From the NCBI GenBank assembly GCA_002690925.1, contig NZGD01000035.1, positions 35,378 to 99,377 on the forward strand: 64,000 nt of DNA, read 5' to 3'. The notes under the pieces were generated by a model, which saw only the letters and a program-made list of their open reading frames with translations, made no database searches and had not been told where the DNA came from. This DNA is from Rhodopirellula sp. (GTDB taxonomy: Bacteria > Planctomycetota > Planctomycetia > Pirellulales > Pirellulaceae). The position numbers were made by a program, and so were the translations under genes. This document shows, one piece after another, positions 8,604 to 17,780 of the stretch; the stretch's first letter is position 1, and each line of letters starts with the position of its first letter.

Positions 8604-9689
8604 ATGAGCCAAAACCACAATCGTCGTTCATTTCTTAAAATAGCCGCGGGCGCTTCGGTAGCTTGCCCTGCTATCATCACCAGTAAACGCTCCGCAGCTC
8701 AAGAGGTAATAGGAACCGGTGACCACCAATTCAAGTGTCAGCATCAATTCCCACAACTACCAAGCCAATACTCATGGCAAACAACGCACAATGTAGCTGT
8801 CGATCCTGACAACAACTTGTATGTCATCCATGAGGGAGAAGCCAGCAAGACCGACCATCCCTCCATTTTCGTGTTCGACTCGGATGGACAATTCATGCGG
8901 GCTTTTGGACAACAGTTTCAGGGTGGAGGGCACGGACTCGAAGTCAATGTAGAAGACGGTGTCCCCTATCTCTACGTGGCGGCTTATCAACAAGTCAAAT
9001 CGATCGCCAAGTTAACATTGAACGGTGATTTAGTTTGGCAAAAATATGCGCCTATCCAGAGTGGGCACTATGCGACTGACGAAGCGAGCAATCCACGGCG
9101 GGCTTGGGGACGGAACCGTTTCCTACCCACGAACTTCGCGTTTCTACCCAACGGGGATTTTTTACTCGCAGATGGTTACGGCTCCTACTACATCCACCGC
9201 TATGACAAGGATGGCAACTGGTTGTCATCCTTTGGAGGCGCCGGCAAGGGCCGCGGATCATTTAATTTACCCCACGGTTTGTGGGTCGATACAAGGGAAG
9301 GAGGCGCCCCCGAGATCGTGGTCGCTGACCGCGCGAACAATTCTCTGCAAATTTTTGATCTTCAAGGTGAATATCAAAAGACGGTAAATGGCTTTGGCTT
9401 ACCCGCCAATATCGATACCAACGCTGAGTTAATGCTCGTACCAGAACTAGTAGCAAGGGTTTCACTACTTGACCGGCATCACAATACGATCGCAACGCTT
9501 GGTGATGACCGCGAACGTGTACTCAAAGACAAGCAGGACACGAAAGGCTTCTCGATCCGGACAGACGAAACAAAATGGCAGCAGGGTAAATTTGTGCATC
9601 CCCATGACGCTTGCTTTGATCTGGAAGACAATCTCTATATTGCCGAGTGGGTCAGCACTGGCAGAATCACCAAGCTGTCGCGTGTGTAA
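8604..9689 (+). CDS. Tat-exported NHL/6-bladed beta-propeller protein
   Basis: The protein has 361 residues from ATG 8604. I chose this start because it begins a twin-arginine signal (NRRSFLKIAAG) followed by a hydrophobic stretch and an Ala-rich cleavage region. The mature part contains repeated NHL-type units, for example HNVAVDPDNNLYV, LPNGDFLLADGYGS, LPHGLWVDTREG and HPHDACFDLEDNLYIAEW, consistent with a six-bladed propeller. Planctomycetes encode many such exported proteins; some act as lyases or peptidyl-alpha-hydroxyglycine-lyase-like enzymes, but most have no known reaction. It stands alone. Confidence 0.85.
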   Translation: MSQNHNRRSFLKIAAGASVACPAIITSKRSAAQEVIGTGDHQFKCQHQFPQLPSQYSWQTTHNVAVDPDNNLYVIHEGEASKTDHPSIFVFDSDGQFMRAFGQQFQGGGHGLEVNVEDGVPYLYVAAYQQVKSIAKLTLNGDLVWQKYAPIQSGHYATDEASNPRRAWGRNRFLPTNFAFLPNGDFLLADGYGSYYIHRYDKDGNWLSSFGGAGKGRGSFNLPHGLWVDTREGGAPEIVVADRANNSLQIFDLQGEYQKTVNGFGLPANIDTNAELMLVPELVARVSLLDRHHNTIATLGDDRERVLKDKQDTKGFSIRTDETKWQQGKFVHPHDACFDLEDNLYIAEWVSTGRITKLSRV

Positions 9690-9711
9690 CTGCTGGCTTC
9701 GTCACACAGCC

Positions 9712-10881
9712 CTACTTGGTAAGTGAGGCTTGTCGCTTGTCTGAAGCCGGACTGCGCCGGTTCGCAAGTACCAGTAACCCAGCGAAAGTCAACGCAATAC
9801 CGAGTGAAAGTGGCCATGTGACAGGCTCTGAGAATACAATCACACCAGCAATGGCTGCCATCGCCACCTGCGACGCATTGATGAGATTTACAGCCACAAC
9901 CGGCAATGCCTTCAATGAAACTGACAATGCGACGAAAGCACTTAAATTCAACGCGCCCGCTGCAGCCATCATTGACCACTGGGATCGATCAACCACCGCA
10001 AGTGAATCGAGCCCGGAATTTGCAAGTGTGACTGCCCAAAGCGACAGGGTTCCGACAAGGCCACTAATAAACATTGTGGCTGGGGCCGAAACTCCCCCTC
10101 TCATCGTTTGCCGCATGACGGCACCAAAAAGAGCATAAGCAGCCCCGGACGCAGCCGCGCACAGTGCTCCAACCCAAACAGGGTGCTCTGTGATGGAAGT
10201 TTCAGGTGTTTCGGAAGTGCTGGGATGGGAGAGGATGACCACCGCAATGATGATCATCATCATGGCCGCAATGGTTCGCAAACGAACAGGCTCTCGCAGC
10301 AATACGCGACCCAGAATTGCACCACCGACGATCAACACACCTAAGGTAATCGGTACAGAGGCAGCCAATCCGATAGTCCCCAGTGCAACTTGAAATGCTG
10401 CATTGCCGACGAACTGCCCGATGAGGCTGACAACGATAAACCGCGGAATCAGCCTGCGACTCGTCGCCAAAGCCTCGCCTCTCGCCAACATCCACAATAG
10501 AAATGGACCCAAGACGATGACCGTGGGAACTGCCTTGACTGCTGATACCAAAAAAGGATCCACCGCCACGCAGTGACGCAATGCGATGTTGGCCATCGTG
10601 TACAAAACGGCTGCCGAAAGCCCAAGGACAACCCCCATCACATTACCGACCGGTGGCCTCAATTCACGACGTGATCTGATTTCAACTTGGCTGGTTTTTT
10701 CGGTAGCTGCCAATGGCTTGGATCTGAGCGTTTCAACAACTTCTACACTCAATGCTGCATCCTTCGACACGGCATCGGCTGATACCAAATCGCTTGACTC
10801 TACATCCCTCAAAGAATTTTCCGTTTGCAAAATTTCTTCACAGGCATGGTCGGGCTCGGTTTGGACTTCAGGATCATTCAT
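9712..10881 (-). CDS. EamA/DMT-family transporter
   Basis: A 389-residue protein. The first 75 or so residues are an acidic, hydrophilic cytoplasmic tail unusual for the family. Ten hydrophobic segments follow, arranged as two EamA repeats: the first begins at GVVLGLSAAVLYTMANIALR, the second at WVGALCAAASGAAYALFGAVM. A short basic tail closes the protein. Members export or import metabolites; the substrate is unknown. It converges with the propeller gene 22 bases away. The start at 10881 gives the long tail; a start near the first membrane segment cannot be excluded. Confidence 0.85.
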   Translation of the reverse strand: MNDPEVQTEPDHACEEILQTENSLRDVESSDLVSADAVSKDAALSVEVVETLRSKPLAATEKTSQVEIRSRRELRPPVGNVMGVVLGLSAAVLYTMANIALRHCVAVDPFLVSAVKAVPTVIVLGPFLLWMLARGEALATSRRLIPRFIVVSLIGQFVGNAAFQVALGTIGLAASVPITLGVLIVGGAILGRVLLREPVRLRTIAAMMMIIIAVVILSHPSTSETPETSITEHPVWVGALCAAASGAAYALFGAVMRQTMRGGVSAPATMFISGLVGTLSLWAVTLANSGLDSLAVVDRSQWSMMAAAGALNLSAFVALSVSLKALPVVAVNLINASQVAMAAIAGVIVFSEPVTWPLSLGIALTFAGLLVLANRRSPASDKRQASLTK

Positions 10882-11109
10882 CCTAGGCCCTTGTATTCCT
10901 CAGATTGCTGATTGCAGTTGATGCCACTAACTGCGGTTTGATTTGAAGCACAACGTTGGGCAAAGCCGACGCTGCAGGCTCACTGGCTGAGCCAACCCTA
11001 CACTAGGCCCCAAGCATCCATCACTCAGTGCCACGATTGGCTTTCCTGATCAGGTTAGGTTGCGATGCAGTTTAGCGTGGAGGCAAACTCTTCTGAACCG
11101 GACCACTGA

Positions 11110-12090
11110 TCAAATGCTCGACGCCATTTCTGGACCGGGGTCAGGCATGAAAACAGGCTCCGTGGTTACGCTCAAATCTGGCTTAGCAACGACCACGGTT
11201 ACGTTATCCTGCCCGCCTGACGAATTCGCAAAATCAACGAGAGTTCGACACGCTGCTTCAGGATGCTCCGTCACAGCCAGCACCTCTGCCAGCATATCTG
11301 GCCCAACATACCGATGAAGGCCATCGCTGCACAGAACAATCAGATCGCCTTCCTCAAGGTCCACTCTTCGAGCTTCGGCCACCACTTCATCATTCGAATT
11401 GCCACCCAGCACGTTCCACAACACATTGCCCCAACGGCTAGTCGACTCATCCTCAGGTCGCATACCGCCTTGCTCAACCATCTGTCTTGCCAATGTGTGA
11501 TCGGTTGTCAACTGCTCCACACCGCCATTGCGATACAAATAGCACCTGCTGTCCCCCGCGTGCACCACAAACATTCGCCTACCAATGCGGTGGGCCATGG
11601 TCAACGTCGTTCCCATGCCTCTGACGTTCGAATTTTTGGCAGATTCACGAAGGATTTTTGCGTTTGCATCCTGCATCAAAAGCTGCAGATTCTCGACGAA
11701 ATCATCTTCGTTCCCATCATCCCCGTGAAAAAACCAATGAACACTATTAAGCAACCTGTGTACCAAATGAGTAATCGCAAGCTGGCTAGCCTTTTCTCCA
11801 GCGGCGTGTCCCCCCATACCGTCAGCAACCAGCAGGATTTCACCTTGGACACGCCCGAAAACTCGTTCACCCAAATCAAGTGTTGTCGCAGATACAAGCA
11901 TGGACTTGATCAGCTCTGCGATCAGAAATTGATCCTGATTCACTTTTCGAACACGGCCACAATCACTAAGTCCAAAAGTTAAAGAGGGTGCGTGCTTGCT
12001 GTTCCCCATTTCGCCATCCGTAAGATATTCCGACTGTTGCCACGCGTCATTGCTGACGCTACTTAATGTTCCCAAACGATTTTCAATCAT
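11110..12090 (-). CDS. PP2C-family serine/threonine protein phosphatase
   Basis: A 326-residue protein with the metal-binding motifs of PPM/PP2C phosphatases: DCGRVRKVNQD near residue 42, VADGMGGHAAG, GMGTTLTMA, VVHAGDSRCYLYR, DLIVLCSDGL and GGQDNVTVVV. It should remove phosphate from Ser/Thr residues using two Mn or Mg ions and would oppose the Hanks-type kinases abundant in planctomycetes. No transmembrane segment is visible, so it is cytoplasmic. No kinase lies beside it; the kinase-like gene at 52-55 kb is probably inactive. Confidence 0.93.
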   Translation of the reverse strand: MIENRLGTLSSVSNDAWQQSEYLTDGEMGNSKHAPSLTFGLSDCGRVRKVNQDQFLIAELIKSMLVSATTLDLGERVFGRVQGEILLVADGMGGHAAGEKASQLAITHLVHRLLNSVHWFFHGDDGNEDDFVENLQLLMQDANAKILRESAKNSNVRGMGTTLTMAHRIGRRMFVVHAGDSRCYLYRNGGVEQLTTDHTLARQMVEQGGMRPEDESTSRWGNVLWNVLGGNSNDEVVAEARRVDLEEGDLIVLCSDGLHRYVGPDMLAEVLAVTEHPEAACRTLVDFANSSGGQDNVTVVVAKPDLSVTTEPVFMPDPGPEMASSI

Positions 12091-13021
12091 ATCAAGTTAG
12101 GGTCAGTTTGGATGGATGTGTCAATCTGGCACTCTTTTGCATGCTGCCGCCCCCACAATTTGCTCGAAGACGCTCTCGTCTTTCTTGCATTCAACTGCCT
12201 GCCTCTAACACCTCCAGTTCCCCTGACGAGGATCATTGATTCTTACAAACAAATGCACATTATGATTGCTCGCTTCCGAACGAATGACTGGGCACGGTTA
12301 CTGCAATCCCACCGGAGTCCAATGTCAGCAAACGGATTCGCAAAACAAATGACCTGACTAATCAAATCATTCCTGACAATGTCATCGGCCTCATCGAACA
12401 AATCCGAACCAACGCATGTCCAATCAGCAGCAACCAATTGACTGCTGCAGGTTCAATCCGGCAACCACGACTGAGCGGTGTGATGTTCTACCGCGAAGCA
12501 TCACGCCTAGCCCGTGCTGCAAACCTCGATAGCAAAACCACGGCATTGCCTTATCTTCGTGTTTGTCATCATGAACCTGCCACTCGTGCTTTCAAATTAA
12601 TTTAGGCGGCAACCGATGCCAGCATGCCTTTGGTCACTTGCAGCACACCCCATGAATTACTAAACGTCGTCCGCTGCATTGATGTCATGTACGTTATCAT
12701 CGCCCAAAGAAGCAAACAGAAACCATCCTGAATCAGCTTCGATTCTATCTCTGCACAAGAGCCTGACTCCGAGCCACTTACACATGACTTGTGACAGCAG
12801 GCCCCATCACTTCGACCGCAGACCGAACCTCATATTGCGAGCATTACAACACACTGTATCTGAGCAATTTGCATTTGCCATCAAGTGGATATTGCCTTCA
12901 TTATATCTCTCCACTTCTTCTTCTCATTTTCGTAGATTGAGAATTCAGTCCTTGCGGAGTCGCCCCAACGATGCGACCCTCTGAGCAGTAACCACTTCTA
13001 CGCTTACATGATTGGGGCATC
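12091..13021. other. Long non-coding or decayed spacer
   Basis: 931 bases between the phosphatase and comM without a convincing complete gene. It contains a methyltransferase-like scrap (listed separately) and an open stretch on the plus strand from 12288 to 12605 that lacks a normal start and is unrecognised. The last 100 bases should hold the comM promoter. Overall it looks like the remains of former genes. Confidence 0.5.
12608..12730 (-). pseudogene. Decayed methyltransferase fragment
   Basis: Read on the minus strand, the segment gives NSWGVLQVTKGMLASVA, followed by a stop. It aligns with YSWGVLHHTGAMNKAISMA of the intact methyltransferase at 7.4-8.2 kb. Upstream, after a frameshift and two stops, SLGDDNVHDINAADDV resembles the stretch before that motif. 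The 18 bases at 12640-12657 are identical to 7835-7852. No complete motif I is present, so this is at most a remnant. Confidence 0.45.
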
Positions 13022-14563
13022 ATGCTGGCACGTTTGAAGACGTTCACGCTTTCCGGGATTGAAGCGTTACCGGTTGATGTCGAGGTCGATATTTCACCGG
13101 CCGCAATGCCAAAAACCATTCTGGTTGGGCTGCCCGATACTGCCGTCAAAGAAAGTACACACCGAGTCGAACGAGCAATTGTAAATAGTGGATTTGCAAG
13201 GCCACAGGACCGGGTGGTGATCAACTTAGCCCCCGGCGATCTCCCCAAACAAGCGTCGTCTTTTGATTTACCCGTTGCCCTGGGTGTGCTAGCTGGTAGT
13301 GGCCAACTATCTGCGGAACGGCTTGATGAGTACGCCGTTGTAGGCGAACTTGCTTTGGAGGGAACAGCACGGCCCATAAAGGGAGCACTATCAATCGCAA
13401 TCGAGGCGGCAAAGAACAAAGCAATTCGAGGTTTGGTTGTACCCGTTGCCAATGCAAGTGAAGCTGCGGTCGTGGAAAGTTTGCAAGTCATACCAGTACA
13501 CAGTCTGGCTCAGGCGATTGCTTTCTTTGCTGGCGAATTAGAAGTCACTGCTGTACCCTGCGAGCTCGAAAAACTTTTTGCCAAGTTCAGTATTTATGAT
13601 TTGGACTTTGTAGACGTCCGAGGACAGGAATCAGCGAAAAGAGCTTTAACAATCGCTGCTGCTGGCCGTCACAACCTGGCAATGATTGGGCCGCCCGGAA
13701 GTGGCAAAACTATGCTTTCCAAACGGATGCCAACTATATTGCCACAATTGGCTGCTCCTGAATCGATCGCGACAACTCGCATCTACAGTGCGCTTGGTCA
13801 GCTACCTGCTGGCCAACCGTTGCTCGCACGCAGGCCCTTCCGCAGCCCACATCATACAATCAGCAATGCTGGTCTGGTTGGTGGCGGCAGCCCACCTTCA
13901 CCCGGTGAAATCAGCAAAGCACACAACGGCATTCTATTCCTGGATGAACTGCCCGAATTCAATCGCAAGACACTGGAAGTCATGCGTCAACCATTAGAAG
14001 ACGGCGTTGTCACAATCTCACGCGCACTCAGGTCAACAACCTTCCCTGCAGATTTCATGTTAGTCGCAGCGGCCAACCCTTGTCCGTGCGGTTACCGCAG
14101 TGATCCACGCCGAAGCTGCAATTGTACACCTCCACAAATCGAGAAGTACATGGGAAAAATTTCTGGTCCACTCATGGACAGGATCGATATCCACATCGAG
14201 GTGCCAGCAGTTCCATTTGATGAACTATCGTCAAATTCCAAAGCCGGGATTAGCAGTGCGGACATGCGCAATGATGTCCTGCTTGCGCGCGAAGCTCAGA
14301 ACGCACGGTTCAGCAATGGCTCCGTCCGATACAACGCGCAAATGAGCAGCCGTCAAGTTCGTGAGTTTTGTCTACTCAATGATAGCTGCCGACACATGCT
14401 TCGCCATAGCGTTGAAGAAATGGGTCTATCAGCGCGAGCCCACGACAAGATTCTACGGGTTTCTCGCACCATCGCTGACGTTGCTGGTGATCAACACGTC
14501 AATGAAATGCACCTTGCTGAAGCAATTGGCTACCGAAGCTTGGATCGCGATTTATGGACCTAA
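13022..14563 (+). CDS. comM: YifB/ComM-family Mg-chelatase-like AAA+ ATPase
   Basis: A 513-residue protein of the usual ComM length. The N-terminal Lon-like domain (about 1-170) begins with the typical LARLKTFTLSGIEALPVDVEVDIS. The AAA+ core has Walker A GPPGSGKTM (about 223-231), Walker B ILFLDELPEF and an arginine-rich region. A conserved cysteine cluster, NPCPCGY followed by SCNCTP, lies inside the core. In naturally transformable bacteria ComM is a helicase that promotes branch migration during integration of taken-up DNA. No other competence gene is nearby. It starts at ATG 13022. Confidence 0.93.
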   Translation: MLARLKTFTLSGIEALPVDVEVDISPAAMPKTILVGLPDTAVKESTHRVERAIVNSGFARPQDRVVINLAPGDLPKQASSFDLPVALGVLAGSGQLSAERLDEYAVVGELALEGTARPIKGALSIAIEAAKNKAIRGLVVPVANASEAAVVESLQVIPVHSLAQAIAFFAGELEVTAVPCELEKLFAKFSIYDLDFVDVRGQESAKRALTIAAAGRHNLAMIGPPGSGKTMLSKRMPTILPQLAAPESIATTRIYSALGQLPAGQPLLARRPFRSPHHTISNAGLVGGGSPPSPGEISKAHNGILFLDELPEFNRKTLEVMRQPLEDGVVTISRALRSTTFPADFMLVAAANPCPCGYRSDPRRSCNCTPPQIEKYMGKISGPLMDRIDIHIEVPAVPFDELSSNSKAGISSADMRNDVLLAREAQNARFSNGSVRYNAQMSSRQVREFCLLNDSCRHMLRHSVEEMGLSARAHDKILRVSRTIADVAGDQHVNEMHLAEAIGYRSLDRDLWT

Positions 14564-14982
14564 GCGACAGAGCTTTATCTGTGACACACGTGTGCAGGCC
14601 ATTAAAAAAGAACCCAAAGACAACTGACTTCCGTATTTCAGTGCGATTCTCGCGACGTTCTCACTGGCTTCCCAATTGATCGCAAAAGCACACCCTTGTT
14701 AGTCACTGCGTTGCAGAACTCAAAATTTCCTTAAGGGACACGATAAAATCCTGCGAGTGGCAGGAACCATTGCTGCTGCCGAAGGAAGCAAAAAATTCGA
14801 AAACAAACGTTCAACAAAGCTTTCGACTGTCGAACATCGCTACCGCGAATGACTGATTGAAGACGTCGATTTCACAAACTGCCTTCATTGGAAAAATGCT
14901 GTTCTCCACTTTGGCTTACGTCCACACATGACCCACGGTATTCCTTTTCACCTTTTCCCTGCGAGGAATACCAAGGTCGCTT
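14564..14982. other. Convergent intergenic spacer
   Basis: 419 bases between the 3' ends of comM and tex. A 10-base perfect palindrome (CACACGTGTG) lies near 14585-14594, just after comM. I find no clear terminator with a T-run and no supported coding sequence. Confidence 0.4.
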
Positions 14983-17133
14983 TCAAAATTTCCTCGTTAC
15001 AGAGATACGCCGGCGTTCTGCATCTACTTCAAGGACCTTGACCTTAACCAGATCGCCAACAGCAACAATCTCGTTCGGGTCCTTCACAAACGAATTCGAA
15101 AGCTGCGAAATATGAATGAGAGCATCCTGATGAACACCAATGTCAACAAATGCTCCGAAATGCGTAACGTTGGTAATGACGCCTTCCATAACTAATCCTG
15201 ACTTCAAATCACCGATGCTATTAATTGCATCATCAAACCGCACCACTTTGAATTCGCGACGTGGGTCGCGTCCTGGTTTTTCCAACTCAGATATGATGTC
15301 CATCACTGTGGGTAGCCCAAAACGATCATCGACATAGTCAGAGGGGTTCAGCTTATGGCTCAGTCCAGCATCACCCACCAATGTTTGTGGATCTGTCCCC
15401 AGTTGCTCTGCCATGTGGCCCACCAAGGTATAACTCTCAGGATGCACCGCAGAGTTATCGAGCGTCTCTTCCCCGCCGCGAATGCGAAGAAAACCAGCAG
15501 CCTGCTCAAACGCCTTCCTACCAAGCTTTGCAACATTCAATAGTTCATTTCGGTTTTCAAATCGACCGTTTTGATCCCTGAATGCTACTATATTTTCTGC
15601 CAACTTCGGGCCAATGCCTGCCACATGCGAAAGTAACGATACGCTTGCCATGTTCAGATCCACCCCCACAGCATTCACGCAGGACTCAACGGTACGTTCC
15701 AAACATTTACGAAGTCGTGTCTGGTTGACATCGTGTTGATACTGTCCCACACCAATGGATTTGGGATCAGTCTTAACCAGTTCTGCCAGCGGATCCTGCA
15801 ATCGGCGGGCAATGCTAATTGCACCACGAACCGTAATATCAAGATCAGGGAACTCTTTGATCGCGATTTCGCTGGCAGAATAAATCGACGCACCAGCTTC
15901 ACTGACCATCACTTTGATCACCTTTAAGTCCTGTTCCTTCAACAGGGTTCCAATGAAAACATCCGTTTCTCTAGAAGCAGTACCGTTACCAATCGCAATC
16001 AATTCAACATTGTATTGATCGATGAACTCCACCACACGCTTTGCCGCTGAGTCATAATCGTTTTGGGGCGGTGTCGGGTAGATGGTACTTGTCGCTAAAA
16101 ACTTGCCGGTCTCATCGACAACGGCCAGCTTGCACCCCGTTCGGAAACCGGGATCAATGCCTAAGGTGACACGAGGCCCCGCAGGTGATGCCATCAGTAG
16201 CTCATGCAGATTTTTTCCAAACACTTCAATCGCACCTGTATCAGCTTGCTCCTTCAGATTCTGCAACACAGCGGACTGCGTGGCGGGTTGGAGCAAACGC
16301 TGATAGCAATCACCAATTGCCGCCACCAACTCACGGTGAAATTCAAACCGTCGATCACGGAGAAACTGCGATTTCATCCGTGCCAGTGCCCTCCCATCAT
16401 CCATCGCTATTCCGATACGTAGCAAACCCTCAGCTTCGCCTCTCAACATTGCCAACAGCCGATGCGAGGGAATTTTCCCAACAGCTTCCCGATGATCAAA
16501 ATAGAGTTCGAATTTCTTGGCCTCTTCTTTCTTCCCCCGTTTCACAGACGAAGTCACTTTGCCACTCGCCACAGCATCGTCGAGCATCCAACTTCTCAAC
16601 GTTGTATCCTCTGACCATTGCTCGGCCACGATCGCGAGCGCGCCTTGCAACGCTGCATCCCGGTCATTGATTTCCACTGCCGGATTCACAAACTTATCAA
16701 GTGTCGCATTTCGCGAGGTCTCAAGCGGCTCTTGAAGAATCAGTAGATCAGCGAGAGGTTGCAGGCCCCGTTCACGTGCAATCGCGGCCTTGGTGCGACG
16801 TTTGGGCTTGAAAGGCAAGTAAATCATTTCGAGCTGACGCAAGTCGCCACAAATTTCAATCGCGGTACGTACTTCATCAGACATCAAACCTTGGCTTTGA
16901 ATGCTCTTGATAACGGTTACTTTACGAGCAGCCAAAGCTGTCGCTCTTTCAACTGCATCCTCGATTGCCCGTAGTGCAATCTCATCCAGTCCCTGTGTCA
17001 CTTCCTTACGGTATCTGGCAATGAAGGGTATCGTGTTCCCTGCCTCGAGTAACTCAATCGCTGCTAATACTTGCCTTACCGGCAATTGCAAATCAACCGC
17101 AATAGCCCGTGCTTTTTGTTCTGTGTCCTTCAT
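14983..17133 (-). CDS. tex: Tex-family RNA-binding transcription accessory protein
   Basis: The protein has 716 residues from ATG 17133, which I prefer to the GTG at 17154 because an AAGG lies about 8-12 bases upstream. Domain order is as expected: an N-terminal helical Tex domain with IPFIARYRKE (about 32-41), a YqgF/RNase H-like domain containing LGIDPGFRTGCKLAVVDE, helix-hairpin-helix motifs (HVAGIGPKLAENIVAFR), and a C-terminal S1 domain (GVITNVTHFGAFVDIGV). Tex binds nucleic acid and associates with the transcription machinery. Only 27 bases separate it from the upstream M41 peptidase gene, so the two may be co-transcribed. Confidence 0.95.
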   Translation of the reverse strand: MKDTEQKARAIAVDLQLPVRQVLAAIELLEAGNTIPFIARYRKEVTQGLDEIALRAIEDAVERATALAARKVTVIKSIQSQGLMSDEVRTAIEICGDLRQLEMIYLPFKPKRRTKAAIARERGLQPLADLLILQEPLETSRNATLDKFVNPAVEINDRDAALQGALAIVAEQWSEDTTLRSWMLDDAVASGKVTSSVKRGKKEEAKKFELYFDHREAVGKIPSHRLLAMLRGEAEGLLRIGIAMDDGRALARMKSQFLRDRRFEFHRELVAAIGDCYQRLLQPATQSAVLQNLKEQADTGAIEVFGKNLHELLMASPAGPRVTLGIDPGFRTGCKLAVVDETGKFLATSTIYPTPPQNDYDSAAKRVVEFIDQYNVELIAIGNGTASRETDVFIGTLLKEQDLKVIKVMVSEAGASIYSASEIAIKEFPDLDITVRGAISIARRLQDPLAELVKTDPKSIGVGQYQHDVNQTRLRKCLERTVESCVNAVGVDLNMASVSLLSHVAGIGPKLAENIVAFRDQNGRFENRNELLNVAKLGRKAFEQAAGFLRIRGGEETLDNSAVHPESYTLVGHMAEQLGTDPQTLVGDAGLSHKLNPSDYVDDRFGLPTVMDIISELEKPGRDPRREFKVVRFDDAINSIGDLKSGLVMEGVITNVTHFGAFVDIGVHQDALIHISQLSNSFVKDPNEIVAVGDLVKVKVLEVDAERRRISVTRKF

Positions 17134-17160
17134 CTTGGGCAACCTTAAAACCACTAATGT

Positions 17161-17715
17161 TCACGAGATTTTTTGCATCGCTTGCTGAAAGAAGTGCCGA
17201 ACAGCCCGGCCACTAATCGTTTGCTTTTTCACCAACTCGGTCGCCACCATCTCGACGGCCAATGCAGTTGCTTCATCATCGAGAAGGTGTTCCGTACGCG
17301 CTAACAAACGTCGCTGCAACCGTTCGTGCTGTTTGTCACTACCAACACGCCGGCACAGCAATGTCCGAATCGAACGCAAGTCGTCTGCTGCACCAACTTC
17401 ACAATAGCGACCAGTGAAATGAGCCTCCGCAACCATCCCTGCAAACAGGATCACAATTTCGTCATCCATTAGATTCTTGGCGTTTGCAGAACGCCCCTTC
17501 TGGAGCTCACACACCCCAAGCCTGTACTGCCCCAGCCATGAGCGTCCTGGGACAATGGTGACTTTTTTGATCAGACACCCAAACGACACAGCCGTCACCG
17601 CGTGTCCGGCTTCGTGATAAGCCGTTGCGATAACCTGCGAATCAGCGGCAGTCACCATCTTTCCTCCATCACATCCGGCTTGATCGTTCAATTTTTTTTC
17701 AGCAGGCTTTGTCAT
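17161..17715 (-). CDS. Stand-alone M41 (FtsH-type) peptidase domain protein
   Basis: The protein has 184 residues from ATG 17715; the frame continues upstream to 17784 but that part overlaps the cytochrome gene. It carries the zinc-metallopeptidase motif HEAGH (34-38) in YHEAGHAV and, about 70 residues on, GAADDL (108-113), the position of the third zinc ligand in FtsH. No AAA domain and no membrane segment are present, so it cannot itself unfold substrates as FtsH does. It may act with a separate ATPase or on unfolded proteins; the role is unknown. It lies between the MauG-type gene and tex on the same strand. Confidence 0.8.
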   Translation of the reverse strand: MTKPAEKKLNDQAGCDGGKMVTAADSQVIATAYHEAGHAVTAVSFGCLIKKVTIVPGRSWLGQYRLGVCELQKGRSANAKNLMDDEIVILFAGMVAEAHFTGRYCEVGAADDLRSIRTLLCRRVGSDKQHERLQRRLLARTEHLLDDEATALAVEMVATELVKKQTISGRAVRHFFQQAMQKIS

Positions 17716-17780
17716 AAGCGATTTATATAGCGATCGAGAACTGCAACTCGCCCTCTCCAGTTCAACGCAGCCAAATTTAC

